64,000 nucleotides of DNA from Sphingopyxis chilensis (GCF_035930445.1 NZ_CP142394.1:467501-531500), one strand, 5' to 3'. Shown: positions 41,777 to 51,407, counted from the stretch's first letter. Made by a program: numbers and translations. Notes: generated by a model from the letters alone, not told the origin.

Positions 41777-42550
41777 TCAGACGATAAATTGTTCCATTGC
41801 GATGCGTTCGTCGAGGCCCTGGTCGGGGTCGAACAGCAGAGTCAGCGGCCGGCTGCGGTCCGTGGTCACCAATACCGTCTTCACATCGCGGATCTCGCGC
41901 TGGTCGGCGACCGCGCTGACCGGGCGTTTCGCGGCTTCGCGGACGTTGAACCGGATGCTCGTCGATTCGGGGACGAGCGCACCACGCCAGCGCCGCGGGC
42001 GAAAGGGGCTGATCGGCGTCAGCGCGAGCATTGCGGAATCGAGCGGCAGGATCGGGCCATTGGCGCTGAGGTTATAGGCGGTCGATCCCGCGGGGGTCGA
42101 CACGAGCACGCCGTCGCAGGCGAGTTCCTCCAGCATCGTCTTTTCGTTGATCAACACCTCGAGCTTCGCCGCCTGGCGCGTTTCGCGGAGCAGCGAGATT
42201 TCGTTGATCGCGGGCAATATGTGACGCTCGCCGCTGACCGTCGTGATGTCGCCCGACAGCGGGTGGATCAGATAGGGGCGGGCAGCGGCTATGCGGTCGA
42301 GTAGCCCCTCGATACGAAACTCGTTCATCAGGAAGCCGATCGTGCCGCGATTCATGCCGAACACGGGCAGGCTGCGGCGCTGGTCGAGCAGTTGGTGCAA
42401 CATGTGCAGCAGAAAGCCGTCGCCGCCGAGCGCGATCAGCAGGTCGGCCTCGGCGAGGTCGACGAAATCATAGAGCGGGCGCAGTTCGGCTTCCGCTTCC
42501 ATGGCTGCGGGCGCGTTCGATGCGACAAGCGCGATCTTGCGAAACATCAT
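41777..42550 (-). CDS. nadK: NAD kinase
   Basis: A 257-residue NAD kinase that makes NADP from NAD and ATP or polyphosphate. The catalytic GGDG motif is in LLIALGGDGFLLHMLHQ near residue 43. The NE/D region is in FGMNRGTIGFLMNEF, and the glycine-rich CDGVLVSTPAGSTAYNLSANGPI site is near residue 144. The start is ATG 42550 after GAGGGGAC; a second ATG follows directly. It is 20 bases upstream on the message from nothing obvious; moaA ends the neighbouring transcript on the same strand. Confidence 0.96.
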   Translation of the reverse strand: MMFRKIALVASNAPAAMEAEAELRPLYDFVDLAEADLLIALGGDGFLLHMLHQLLDQRRSLPVFGMNRGTIGFLMNEFRIEGLLDRIAAARPYLIHPLSGDITTVSGERHILPAINEISLLRETRQAAKLEVLINEKTMLEELACDGVLVSTPAGSTAYNLSANGPILPLDSAMLALTPISPFRPRRWRGALVPESTSIRFNVREAAKRPVSAVADQREIRDVKTVLVTTDRSRPLTLLFDPDQGLDERIAMEQFIV

Positions 42551-42570
42551 GTCCCCTCGCGGACGGCCTG

Positions 42571-43593
42571 TCAGCCGCCCGTTGCACTCATATGACGCGC
42601 GACCGCCGGTCCCGACTTTCGTTCGATATGAAAGTCATGCGCGCGGGGTTTGCCAGCCAATGCGTGATCAATCAAGCCGTCGACATCGCCGCCATCGCGA
42701 AGCGCGGCGCGCAGGTCGACATGATCGTCCTGGCCAAGGCACATATAGATGCGGCCTTCGACGGTCAGGCGGATACGATTGCATGTTGCGCAGAAATTGT
42801 CGCTGAGCGGTGTGATCAGGCCGAGCGTCACCGGGCTTCCCTCGATGGCGAAATAGCGCGCCGGACCGCCCGTGCGCTGGTCGACCGGATAGATTGCGTG
42901 CGCGTCGCGCAGCGGCGCCACGAAATGGTGGAGCGGGATGTAATGATCGCTGCGATCCTCCGCGACCTCGCCCAGCGGCATGGTTTCGATGAGCGTGAGG
43001 TCGCAGCCGGCCCTGGCGCAATAGTCGAGCATCGGGAGCAACTGGTCCTCGTTGAGACCGGCGAGCGCGACCATGTTGATCTTGATCGCGAGGCCCGCAG
43101 CGCGCGCGGCGTCGATCCCGCTCAGCGCGACATCGAGGTCGCCGACGCGCGTGATGTGCCGAAACGCCTTGGGGTCGAGCGTGTCGAGGCTGACGTTGAT
43201 ACGGCGCACGCCGGCCTGCGCCAGCATCGGCGCATGTTCGGCGAGCCGCATCGCGTTGGTGGTCAGCGTCAGTTCGTCCAGCCCATGGCCGATCAGCGCG
43301 CCGAGGCGCATCGCCAGCGTGTCGATCCCGCGCCGCACGAGCGGCTCGCCGCCGGTCAGACGGATGCGGCGAATACCGCGCGCGACGAAACGCTCGGCAA
43401 GTTCGGCCATTTCTTCGATGCTAAGCACCGCCGATTTGGGCAGGAAGGTCATGTCTTCGGCCATGCAATACCGGCAGCGCAGGTCGCAGCGATCGGTGAC
43501 CGACAGACGCAAGTAACTGATCCGCCGGCCAAGTCCGTCGATCAGGGGCGCCGGCGACGCGGCGCGATAAGATAATGGGACAGTCACGGACAT
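42571..43593 (-). CDS. moaA: GTP 3',8-cyclase (molybdenum cofactor biosynthesis)
   Basis: A 340-residue radical SAM enzyme that starts molybdopterin synthesis by rearranging GTP. The N-terminal 4Fe-4S motif is CDLRCRYC (CxxxCxxC) near residue 30. The C-terminal cluster cysteines are in CATCNRIRLTVEGRIYMC, and the protein ends in the double glycine needed for activity. The start is ATG 43593, which fits the usual family N-terminus; a TTG further upstream would add an unlikely extension. It lies 20 bases upstream of nadK on the same strand, probably co-transcribed. Confidence 0.96.
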   Translation of the reverse strand: MSVTVPLSYRAASPAPLIDGLGRRISYLRLSVTDRCDLRCRYCMAEDMTFLPKSAVLSIEEMAELAERFVARGIRRIRLTGGEPLVRRGIDTLAMRLGALIGHGLDELTLTTNAMRLAEHAPMLAQAGVRRINVSLDTLDPKAFRHITRVGDLDVALSGIDAARAAGLAIKINMVALAGLNEDQLLPMLDYCARAGCDLTLIETMPLGEVAEDRSDHYIPLHHFVAPLRDAHAIYPVDQRTGGPARYFAIEGSPVTLGLITPLSDNFCATCNRIRLTVEGRIYMCLGQDDHVDLRAALRDGGDVDGLIDHALAGKPRAHDFHIERKSGPAVARHMSATGG

Positions 43594-43646
43594 ATTGTGG
43601 TGCAAAAGGCACGATCTTGGCAAGGAAAGCCTGCTAGGGAAGCGCG

Positions 43647-44846
43647 ATGAATCATCTGCCCGACTCCCTTTCCGCCTGTGCCCGCAAACTCGAAGCCCTG
43701 CACGCGCGGTACGACGCCGATGCAGGCGTCATTCTGGTTCAGGTTGACCAGATGGCGCGCATCAACAACAGCGCCGGGACCGCGACGGGCGACTCGGTGC
43801 TCGACGAAATCGGGCGGCGGCTCGAAAATTTCGCCAGCGATGAATTCGGCCAGGGATCGTGCGTCGATCGGCTCGACGGACCGCGCTTCCTGATCGTCCC
43901 CGCGACGCCGATGTCGCTCGGCGCGCTCCGCGCCCAGGAACGCGCGCTGCACGTCGCGCTCGCCGAGCCGATTGTCGGCGACCCGAACGGCCGCCTGTCG
44001 ATCCGCATCGCCGCCGCGCTGATCACGCGCGACGAATCGGTTGCCGAACAGCTGCGCGCCGCCGGTGACCAGCTTGCGCGGCCGGCGTCGGCGCGCGACG
44101 GGGTGATGGTCCGCGCCGCGCTGTCGCGGAACGAGGTCGTGATCCACTACCAACCGCAATATGACGTCGCGACCGGCGAAATGACCGGGGTCGAAGCCCT
44201 GCTGCGCTGGCAGCATCCCGAACTCGGCTTGCTGGGCGCGGGGCCGCTCGTGACTGCGGCGCGCGCCGCCCGGCTCGAATGCGAGCTGACCGAACATGCG
44301 CACCGCGTCGCGCTCGCGGAAATGGCGACCTGGCCCAAGGCGCTCGCCGGGCTTCGCGTCTCGCTCAACATCACCGCCGCCGATCTCGGTGATCCCGAAT
44401 TCGCCGGACGCTTCGCCGCGATGGCCAAGACGGCGAAGGTCGATCCCGACCGGCTGACGCTCGAACTCACCGAACAGGCGATGTTGAGCGATCCGGCGAG
44501 CGCGGCTGAACAGCTCGCGCAAATCCGCGCGCACGGCGTGGCGATCGCAATCGACGATTTCGGAACCGGCTATTCCAGCCTGTCGCTGCTCGCGCGGCTG
44601 CCGATCGACTATCTCAAGATCGACAGCGGCTTCACCCGGACGATCGACGGCAGCGACCGCGACCGCATCGTGGTGCGCGCGATCGTTGACCTGGCGCGCG
44701 CGCTTGGGCTGCTGGTGGTCGCCGAGGGAATCGAGAATGAACGGCAACTCGAACGCCTGTCCGAACTCGGCGTCGCGACCTGGCAGGGATTCCTGAAATC
44801 GGGGCCGGTGCCGTCGAGTCAATTGCTGGATTTATTGAATACCTAA
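43647..44846 (+). CDS. EAL-domain c-di-GMP phosphodiesterase with a degenerate GGDEF domain
   Basis: A 399-residue cytosolic protein. The N-terminal half (about 20-145) is a GGDEF-like domain whose signature reads RLDGPRFLI, so it cannot be a cyclase. The EAL domain (about 155-395) is intact: VEALLRW, SLNITAADL, ELTEQ, IAIDDFGTGYSSLSLL, DYLKIDSGF, VVAEGIEN and QGFLKSGPVP carry the metal and catalytic residues. It should hydrolyse c-di-GMP. There is no membrane segment or sensor domain, so the dead GGDEF half may serve as a GTP sensor, as known for other EAL proteins. It is divergent from moaA and followed by a palindromic repeat. Confidence 0.92.
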   Translation: MNHLPDSLSACARKLEALHARYDADAGVILVQVDQMARINNSAGTATGDSVLDEIGRRLENFASDEFGQGSCVDRLDGPRFLIVPATPMSLGALRAQERALHVALAEPIVGDPNGRLSIRIAAALITRDESVAEQLRAAGDQLARPASARDGVMVRAALSRNEVVIHYQPQYDVATGEMTGVEALLRWQHPELGLLGAGPLVTAARAARLECELTEHAHRVALAEMATWPKALAGLRVSLNITAADLGDPEFAGRFAAMAKTAKVDPDRLTLELTEQAMLSDPASAAEQLAQIRAHGVAIAIDDFGTGYSSLSLLARLPIDYLKIDSGFTRTIDGSDRDRIVVRAIVDLARALGLLVVAEGIENERQLERLSELGVATWQGFLKSGPVPSSQLLDLLNT

Positions 44847-44850
44847 ATTC

Positions 44851-44938
44851 CGTTCGCCCTGAGCTTGTCGAAGGGCCGCTCTTTCTTTTGCCGTCGGAGG
44901 AAGAATGGACGGTGCTTCGACTAGCTCAGCTCGAGCGG
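44851..44938. repeat. Palindromic intergenic repeat, family A
   Basis: CTGAGCTTGTCGAAG and the inverted CTTCGACTAGCTCAG flank a spacer of about 40 bases, starting with CGTTCGCCCTGAGC. It lies between the convergent EAL gene and mfd. Sequences of this kind are common in sphingomonad intergenic DNA. Confidence 0.75.
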
Positions 44939-44957
44939 AAGACAAGGCGTCAGGGCT

Positions 44958-47900
44958 CTATGACGCCTGCCGCGCCAGCTTGCCCAAACCTTTCGATAAT
45001 TGCAGCGCGCCATTGAGCCGCGCCCCGGTGCTGACCCAGTCGCCGCTGACCGACAATTTGTTGTCGGGCCGGATACGCGCACGGCCTTTCAGTCGCTCGA
45101 CATAGGCGATGAGACCGGGGACGTTCGCGAACTGGTCGCCGTGGAAGCTGACCAGCGCGCCCTTGGTGCCGACGTCGAGCTTGGCGATGCCCGCGAGTTT
45201 CGCGTTGGCCTTGATTTCCATCAGCTGGAGGAGGTTCGCGGTCTCGGGCGGCAGCGGGCCGAAGCGGTCGATCATCTCGGCGGCGAAGGCATCCAGCGCG
45301 GCGCGATCCTCGGCCTCGTTGAGGCGGCGATAGAGCGCCATGCGCAGCGGCAGGTCGGGGACGTAATCGTCGGGAATCAGGATCGGCGCGTCGACGGTAA
45401 TCACGGGCGACAGCGCTTCGCGCGGCGGCGCGGCGCCCATGCCTTCGGCCTTTGCCACCAAAATCGCCTCTTCGAGCATCGACTGATAGAGTTCGAAGCC
45501 GACTTCGCGGATATGCCCCGATTGCTCGTCGCCGACGAGATTGCCCGCGCCGCGAATGTCGAGATCGTGGCTCGCGAGCTGGAAACCCGCGCCCAATGTG
45601 TCGAGATCGCCGAGCAGCTTGAGCCGTTTTTCGGCGGTGTCGGTGATCGCGCCGCCTTCAAGCGTCGTCAGATAGGCATAGGCGCGCGTCTTCGACCGCC
45701 CGACACGGCCGCGCAGCTGATAAAGCTGTGCAAGGCCGAAACGGTCGGCGCGGTGGACGATCAGCGTGTTGGCGCTCGGAATGTCCAGCCCGGACTCGAC
45801 GATCGTCGTCGATACGAGCACGTCATATTTGCGATCGTAGAAGGCGCTCATCCGCTCCTCGACATCGCCCGGCGCCATCTGGCCGTGCGCGACGACATAT
45901 TTGATCTCGGGCACGCGCGTGCGCAGGAATTCCTCGATGTCGGGCAGATCCTTGATGCGCGGGGTAACGAAGAAGCTTTGCCCGCCGCGATCATGCTCGC
46001 GAAGCAACGCCTCGCGGATCACGACCGGATCCCACGGCGCGACATAGGTGCGAACCGCGAGGCGATCGACCGGCGGGGTCTGGATGACGCTAAGCTCGCG
46101 GAGGCCCGACATCGCCATCTGAAGCGTGCGCGGGATCGGGGTCGCGGTGAGGGTCAGGACGTGGACGTCGGCCTTGAGCTGCTTCAGCCGCTCCTTGTGG
46201 ACGACCCCGAACCGCTGCTCCTCGTCGACGATGACGAGGCCGAGATTCTTGAATTCGACCGACTTGGCGATCACGGCATGGGTGCCGACGACGATGTCGA
46301 TCTGGCCGCTCGCGAGGCCGTCGCGCGTCTTCTGCGCTTCGCTCGCGGGGACAAGGCGCGACAGGCGGCCGATATTGACCGGGAAGCCTTTGAAGCGTTC
46401 GACGAAATTCGTGTAATGCTGACGCGCGAGCAGCGTGGTCGGGACGACGACCGCGACCTGAACGCCCGCCATCGCCGCGACGAAGGCGGCGCGCAGCGCG
46501 ACCTCGGTCTTCCCGAAACCCACGTCGCCGCAGACGAGCCGGTCCATCGGGCGCCCCGACGCCATATCGGCGAGCACGTCGCCGATCGCGCGGTCCTGGT
46601 CGTCGGTTTCCTGATAGGGAAAACGGTCGGCGAAGGCGGGGTAGGCGGCATCCTGCGCGAGCAGTTCGCCCGACCGGAGCGCGCGCTGCGCTGCGGTCGC
46701 GAGCAGTTCGCCCGCGATCTCGCGGATACGCTCCTTCATCCGCGCCTTGCGGCGTTGCCATGCTTCGCCGCCCAATTTGTCCAGCGCGACGCCGTCGCTT
46801 TCGCCGCCGTAGCGCGAGAGGACATCGAGATTTTCGACGGGGACGTAGAGCTTGTCGCCGCCCGAATAGGTCAGCGCGACGCAATCATGGGGGCTGCTCC
46901 CGACCGGAATCTGGGTCAGCCCCTCGTAGCGTCCGATGCCGTGGTCGAGATGGACGACGAGGTCGCCGACGCTGAGCGTCGCGAGCTCGGCGAGGAAGGC
47001 ATCGGCGCTCTTGCGGCGCTTCTGGCGGCGGACGAGGCGCTCGCCGAGAATATCCTGTTCGGTGAGCAGGCTGATCGCGTCGGAGGCGAAGCCGTGGTCG
47101 AGCGGCAGGACGATCATGGCGGTCGCGCCGCCGTTTTCCGACGAGGCGGTGCCGAGTGCATCCTGCCAGCTGTCGACCGGCGCAAGCGACGTCACCCCAT
47201 GGTCGCGTAGCAATCCCGACAGGCGCTCGCGCGCCCCGCCCGAATAGCTCGCGATGATCGTGCGCCGGCCCTTGCGGCGCTCGTCCGACAGATGGTCGGC
47301 GACCTTGTCGTAAACGTTGAGGTCGGCGGTGCGTTCGGGGGTGAAGTCGCGCGCCGCAAAAGTTTCGAGGTCGACCACTGTCGCGGCGGGTGGGACGTCG
47401 AAGGGCGTGACGATATGGATCGGGCGGTCTTTCGCCGCCGCGGCCCATTCGCCTTCGCTCAGATAGAGCGCCTCGGGCGCGAGCGGGCGGTAGCTGCCCG
47501 GCGACTCGCGTTCGGCGGCAACGCGGTTGGCGTGATAGTCGGCGATCGCGGCAAAGCGCGTCTCGGCGGTCGCCTCGGTGCGGTGGCCGCGCAGCACCGG
47601 CGTCGCGGGGTCGATATGGTCGAAGAGGGTCGCCAGCCGTTCCTCGAACAGCGGCAGCCAGTGATCCATGCCTGCCTGCCGGCGCCCGTCGCTGACCGCC
47701 TGATAGAGCGGATCGCCGGTCGATTGCCCGCCGAACAGATCGCGATAGGCCGAGCGGAAACGCTTGATCGTTGCTTCGTCGAGCAGGGTTTCGGAGGCCG
47801 GGAGCAGTTGCAGCGCCTTGGCGGGGCCAAGGCTCCGCTGGTCGGCGGGGTCGAAGCGGCGGATGCTCTCGATCTCGTCGCCGAAGAAATCGACGCGCAG

Positions 47901-48452
47901 GCCGGTTTCCTCGCCCGCGGGAAACAGATCGAGGATGCCGCCGCGCACCGCGAACTCGCCCTGATCGGCGACGGTATCGACGCGGCTGAAGCCGTTCGAG
48001 ACGAGCAGTTCGGCGAGCGCATCGCGATCGATCCGCTGCCCCGCCGCGAGCGTCGTCGCGAGCTGGCGGATGCGAAAGGGCGTGAGCGTGCGCTGCGTGA
48101 TCGCGGCGACCGTCGTAAGGATCAGTTCGCCGCGTTTCGCCGGCTGTTGCAGCGCCGACAAGGTTGCGAGCCGATCGGCGCTGGCGCGCATCGACGGACC
48201 CGCGCGGTCGTAGGGCAGGCAGTCCCATGCGGGGAAGCGGTGCACGATCAGGTCGGGCGCAAAGAAGGGCGCCGCGTCGGCGACCGCCTGCATCGCCGCG
48301 TCGTCGGTCGCGACATACACGAGCCTCCTGTCGCTGGCGCGCGCGAGGTCGGCGAGCAGCAGCGGCAGGAAGCCGTCGGCGGCGCGCGCGAGCGTCAGCG
48401 GCGTCGCTGCCGACGCGATGGCGGCGAATATGTCGGCGGCGCTCCGGGTCAT
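44958..48452 (-). CDS. mfd: Transcription-repair coupling factor
   Basis: An 1164-residue Mfd protein, the usual family length. It removes RNA polymerase stalled at DNA damage and recruits UvrABC. The order is a UvrB-like N-terminal module (AWDCLPYDRAGPS; LDLFPAGEETGLRVDFFGDE), the RNA polymerase-interaction domain (GDLVVHLDHGIGRYEGL, near 480), the RecG-like helicase motor (GDVGFGKTEVALRAAF; DEEQRFG; TATPIPRTLQMA; QLRGRVGRS) and the C-terminal TRCF domain. The start ATG 48452 overlaps the sdhE stop (ATGA); the open frame continues upstream only as shadow. RecG, a related helicase, is encoded divergently nearby. Confidence 0.97.
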   Translation of the reverse strand: MTRSAADIFAAIASAATPLTLARAADGFLPLLLADLARASDRRLVYVATDDAAMQAVADAAPFFAPDLIVHRFPAWDCLPYDRAGPSMRASADRLATLSALQQPAKRGELILTTVAAITQRTLTPFRIRQLATTLAAGQRIDRDALAELLVSNGFSRVDTVADQGEFAVRGGILDLFPAGEETGLRVDFFGDEIESIRRFDPADQRSLGPAKALQLLPASETLLDEATIKRFRSAYRDLFGGQSTGDPLYQAVSDGRRQAGMDHWLPLFEERLATLFDHIDPATPVLRGHRTEATAETRFAAIADYHANRVAAERESPGSYRPLAPEALYLSEGEWAAAAKDRPIHIVTPFDVPPAATVVDLETFAARDFTPERTADLNVYDKVADHLSDERRKGRRTIIASYSGGARERLSGLLRDHGVTSLAPVDSWQDALGTASSENGGATAMIVLPLDHGFASDAISLLTEQDILGERLVRRQKRRKSADAFLAELATLSVGDLVVHLDHGIGRYEGLTQIPVGSSPHDCVALTYSGGDKLYVPVENLDVLSRYGGESDGVALDKLGGEAWQRRKARMKERIREIAGELLATAAQRALRSGELLAQDAAYPAFADRFPYQETDDQDRAIGDVLADMASGRPMDRLVCGDVGFGKTEVALRAAFVAAMAGVQVAVVVPTTLLARQHYTNFVERFKGFPVNIGRLSRLVPASEAQKTRDGLASGQIDIVVGTHAVIAKSVEFKNLGLVIVDEEQRFGVVHKERLKQLKADVHVLTLTATPIPRTLQMAMSGLRELSVIQTPPVDRLAVRTYVAPWDPVVIREALLREHDRGGQSFFVTPRIKDLPDIEEFLRTRVPEIKYVVAHGQMAPGDVEERMSAFYDRKYDVLVSTTIVESGLDIPSANTLIVHRADRFGLAQLYQLRGRVGRSKTRAYAYLTTLEGGAITDTAEKRLKLLGDLDTLGAGFQLASHDLDIRGAGNLVGDEQSGHIREVGFELYQSMLEEAILVAKAEGMGAAPPREALSPVITVDAPILIPDDYVPDLPLRMALYRRLNEAEDRAALDAFAAEMIDRFGPLPPETANLLQLMEIKANAKLAGIAKLDVGTKGALVSFHGDQFANVPGLIAYVERLKGRARIRPDNKLSVSGDWVSTGARLNGALQLSKGLGKLARQAS

Positions 48453-48709
48453 GGCAGCGGTATATAGTCCAGCCGGCGCATCGCGGCGATCATGTCGGGG
48501 CGGTCGAGATGCGCGGGCGGTTCGCCGGTGCCGAGCGCCCATGCCATGATATCGACGTCGTCCTCTTCGACGACGATTTCGAACCAGGCGATCTCTTCTT
48601 CGCTCCACCCCGCCGAATAGCGGTCGAAAAAGCCGCCGATCATATAGTCGGCCTCGCGCGTGCCGCGGTGCCAGGCGCGGAATTTCAGGCGTTTGAGGCG
48701 GTCGGTCAT
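48449..48709 (-). CDS. sdhE: FAD assembly factor for succinate dehydrogenase
   Basis: An 86-residue SdhE/Sdh5 family protein that helps attach FAD covalently to the flavoprotein subunit of succinate dehydrogenase. The defining RGxxE motif is in AWHRGTREADYMIGGF, and the five-helix core (WSEEEIAWFEIVVEEDDVDI) follows. The start is ATG 48709. It is translationally coupled to mfd through a 4-base overlap. The region upstream of it carries a palindromic repeat shared with the recG promoter area. Confidence 0.93.
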   Translation of the reverse strand: MTDRLKRLKFRAWHRGTREADYMIGGFFDRYSAGWSEEEIAWFEIVVEEDDVDIMAWALGTGEPPAHLDRPDMIAAMRRLDYIPLP

Positions 48710-48768
48710 GGCGGGCCTTTTAGAGCGGTTGGGCAATGTATCAACGGACATTCCCCAACCCGTTCGCA

Positions 48769-48833
48769 TCGAGCGAAGTCGAGATGCCCATCGGCTCGGC
48801 GGCTTGCCTTCCGGGTGTCTCGACTTCGCTCGA
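48769..48833. repeat. Palindromic intergenic repeat, family B
   Basis: TCGAGCGAAGTCGAGA (48769-48784) and its exact inverse TCTCGACTTCGCTCGA (48818-48833) are 33 bases apart. The element fills the 159-base gap between the divergent sdhE and recG genes and so overlaps or adjoins their promoters. Confidence 0.85.
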
Positions 48834-48868
48834 CACGAGCCGAAAGACGAGGCTAGACACGCCTAGCG

Positions 48869-50935
48869 ATGCGACCCGAAATCCTCAATCCACTCTTTGC
48901 CGCGCTGACCGACCTCAAAGGCGTCGGGCCGCAGCTTGCCAAGCCGCTGACGCGGCTGGGGCTGGAGCGCGTCGTCGATGTGCTGTTCCATCTGCCAACG
49001 GGGCTGATCTCGCGCTTTCCGGTCGATCGGCTCGATCAGGCGCTTCCCGGGCAGACGATCATCGTCGAACTGACGGCGCAGGATTATCGCCCGGGCCGGA
49101 GTCCGCGCGCGCCGTTCGGGGTCGATGCGTTCGACAGCGCGGGCGACCATGTGCGGCTGGTCTATTTCGGGCGGACCTCCGGCCTTGCACGCAAGCTCTT
49201 CCCCTTGGGCGAAAAGCGCCGCGTGTCGGGGCGGCTCGATCTCTATGGCGAGATGCGCCAGATCGTGCATCCCGATCAGGTCGTCGAACCGGGCGACGAA
49301 GCGGGGATCGCCGAGCATGAACCCGTCTATCCGCTGACCGAGGGGCTCACCAACGCGCGGCTGTCGCAACTCGCACAGGTCGCGCTCGAACGGCGCCCCG
49401 AGCTTGCCGAGTGGATCGATGGGCCCTTGCTGACCAGCCGCAATTGGCCGGCTTGGAACGCCGCGATGGCGCGCGCGCATGCCAGCCCGCGCGACGAGGT
49501 GGCGCGCGACCGGCTCGCCTATGATGAGATTTTCGCGAGCCAGGTCGCGCTGATGCTGATCCGGCAGGGCCTCAGGACGCGCAAGGGCAGGGCGATCGTC
49601 GGCGACGGCCGGTTGACCGATGCCCTCCAGCTACCGTTCGGCCTCACCGGCGCGCAGGAGCGCGTCGGGCGCGAGATTGCGGGCGACATGGCGCAGGACA
49701 TGCCAATGCTGCGCATGCTGCAGGGCGACGTTGGGTCGGGCAAGACGCTGGTGGCGCTGCGCGCGATGCTGGCGGCGGTGGAGGCGGGGACGCAGGCTGC
49801 GCTGCTTGCGCCGACCGAGATTCTCGCGCGCCAGCATTTTGCGACGCTGCAACGGATGCTCGGCGGTTTGCCCGTGAACCTCGCAATCCTGACCGGGCGT
49901 GACAAGGGCAAGGCCCGCGAATCGACGCTGATGGGGCTCGCCGATGGCAGCATCGACATCCTCGTCGGCACCCACGCGATCTTCCAGCAGGCGGTGACCT
50001 ACAAGGACCTGGCGCTTGTCGTCGTCGACGAGCAGCACCGCTTCGGCGTCGCGCAGCGGCTGATGCTCACCCAAAAGGCCGTGCGGCCGCCGCACCTGCT
50101 CGTGATGACCGCAACCCCGATCCCGCGCACGCTGCAACTCGCCAATCATGGCGAGATGGACGTGTCGCAGATCGACGAAATGCCGCCGGGGCGCACCCCG
50201 GTCGATACGCGCGTCATCTCGCTCGACCGGCTGGACGATGTCATCGACAGCCTCGACCGCCATCTCGCGACCGGGGCGCAAGCCTATTGGGTCTGCCCGC
50301 TGGTGGCCGAGAGCGAAGGGAGCGAACTCGCCGCGGCGGAAGACCGGGCCGTGCTGCTTCGCGAACGGCTGGGCGGCGCGCGCATCGGGCTGGTCCACGG
50401 CCGGATGAAGGGGCCAGAGAAAGATGAGGTGATGGCCCGCTTCCAGGCCGGAGAGATCGGCGTGCTCGTCGCGACGACGGTGATCGAGGTCGGGGTCGAT
50501 GTACCCGCCGCCAGCCTGATGATCGTCGAACATGCGGAGAATTTCGGGCTCGCGCAGCTCCACCAGCTCCGCGGCCGCGTCGGACGCGGCGCGGCGAAAT
50601 CGGTGTGCCTGCTGCTGCGCTCGCAGAACCTTTCCGAAACGGCGCGCGAGCGGCTGGCGCTGATGCGCGAAACGAACGACGGTTTCGTGATTGCCGAGAA
50701 GGATCTGGAACTGCGCGGCGGCGGCGAATTGCTCGGACTCAAGCAGTCGGGAGATGCCGATTACAGGCTCGCGACACCCGAACAGCTGGTGCGCCTGCTG
50801 CCGGTTGCGCACGACGACGCACGGCTGTTCGTCGAGCGCGACGGCGGCATGGAAGGGGTGCGGGCCGAGGCGGTGCGCCTCTGCCTCTATCTGTTCGAGC
50901 GCGATGCGGCGGTGCCGCTTTTGCGGAGCGGATGA
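48869..50935 (+). CDS. recG: ATP-dependent DNA helicase RecG
   Basis: A 688-residue RecG that reverses stalled replication forks and branch-migrates Holliday junctions. The N-terminal wedge/OB domain (LTDLKGVGPQLAKPLTRLGL; FHLPTGLISRFP) precedes the superfamily 2 motor: Walker A in QGDVGSGKTLVALRAML near residue 290, the DEQH box in VVVDEQHRFGVAQR, TATPIPRTLQLA, and the RecG C-terminal QLRGRVGRGAAKS. The ATG at 48869 gives the conserved N-terminus MRPEILNPLFAALTDLKGVG. It is divergent from sdhE-mfd. Confidence 0.97.
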   Translation: MRPEILNPLFAALTDLKGVGPQLAKPLTRLGLERVVDVLFHLPTGLISRFPVDRLDQALPGQTIIVELTAQDYRPGRSPRAPFGVDAFDSAGDHVRLVYFGRTSGLARKLFPLGEKRRVSGRLDLYGEMRQIVHPDQVVEPGDEAGIAEHEPVYPLTEGLTNARLSQLAQVALERRPELAEWIDGPLLTSRNWPAWNAAMARAHASPRDEVARDRLAYDEIFASQVALMLIRQGLRTRKGRAIVGDGRLTDALQLPFGLTGAQERVGREIAGDMAQDMPMLRMLQGDVGSGKTLVALRAMLAAVEAGTQAALLAPTEILARQHFATLQRMLGGLPVNLAILTGRDKGKARESTLMGLADGSIDILVGTHAIFQQAVTYKDLALVVVDEQHRFGVAQRLMLTQKAVRPPHLLVMTATPIPRTLQLANHGEMDVSQIDEMPPGRTPVDTRVISLDRLDDVIDSLDRHLATGAQAYWVCPLVAESEGSELAAAEDRAVLLRERLGGARIGLVHGRMKGPEKDEVMARFQAGEIGVLVATTVIEVGVDVPAASLMIVEHAENFGLAQLHQLRGRVGRGAAKSVCLLLRSQNLSETARERLALMRETNDGFVIAEKDLELRGGGELLGLKQSGDADYRLATPEQLVRLLPVAHDDARLFVERDGGMEGVRAEAVRLCLYLFERDAAVPLLRSG

Positions 50936-50991
50936 TCTTCTCGCCTCCCGCAAGCGGGAGGGGGAACCAGCTTGGGCTTCAAACTTTGGAT

Positions 50992-51360
50992 TTAGTTGAC
51001 GTCCCCACGCGCCCCCATCGCGCGGATCATCGGCAGATAATCTTCGACCGAGATCGACTTTTCGAACTGCACACCGGTCTTGCCGCCGAGCGACCAGACC
51101 ACCTTCGCCGCGGTGCGGCCGATGATCGGCATGCGGAAAACGACGAGGTCGCCGGGCTCAAGCCCGCGCTCGAAGCGCATCAGCAGGCCGTCGGCGCTGA
51201 TGTTGACGCAGGTGCACATTTCCTGCCGTCCGTCGGGCATGACAAAGGGCAGGCGGCAATAGACGTCGCTACGCGGAGCGATCCGCTGGTCGAGGCCGAC
51301 ATAGTGGGCCTTGCTGGTGTCGATCTTGCGCATATCCGTGGACCTTGTTGATTTGGCCAT
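50992..51360 (-). CDS. PilZ-domain protein, probable c-di-GMP receptor
   Basis: A 122-residue protein made almost wholly of one PilZ domain. The RxxxR-type ligand motif is in LDQRIAPRSDVYCR (about 25-38) and the second motif (D/N)xSxxG is in CVNISADGLLMRFERG. No other domain or membrane segment is visible. Such single-domain proteins bind c-di-GMP and act by protein contact. The EAL enzyme 6 kb away could control its ligand, but they are not co-transcribed. Confidence 0.87.
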   Translation of the reverse strand: MAKSTRSTDMRKIDTSKAHYVGLDQRIAPRSDVYCRLPFVMPDGRQEMCTCVNISADGLLMRFERGLEPGDLVVFRMPIIGRTAAKVVWSLGGKTGVQFEKSISVEDYLPMIRAMGARGDVN

Positions 51361-51407
51361 GACGATCCATTCGATTGCTGAAGAAGTGGTAAACGCTTTT
51401 GTGCGCG

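Noticed and set aside
45000..47210. A 736-codon open frame on the plus strand inside mfd
   Set aside because: Antisense shadow of mfd; low-complexity composition and no recognisable motif, whereas mfd shows all helicase motifs.
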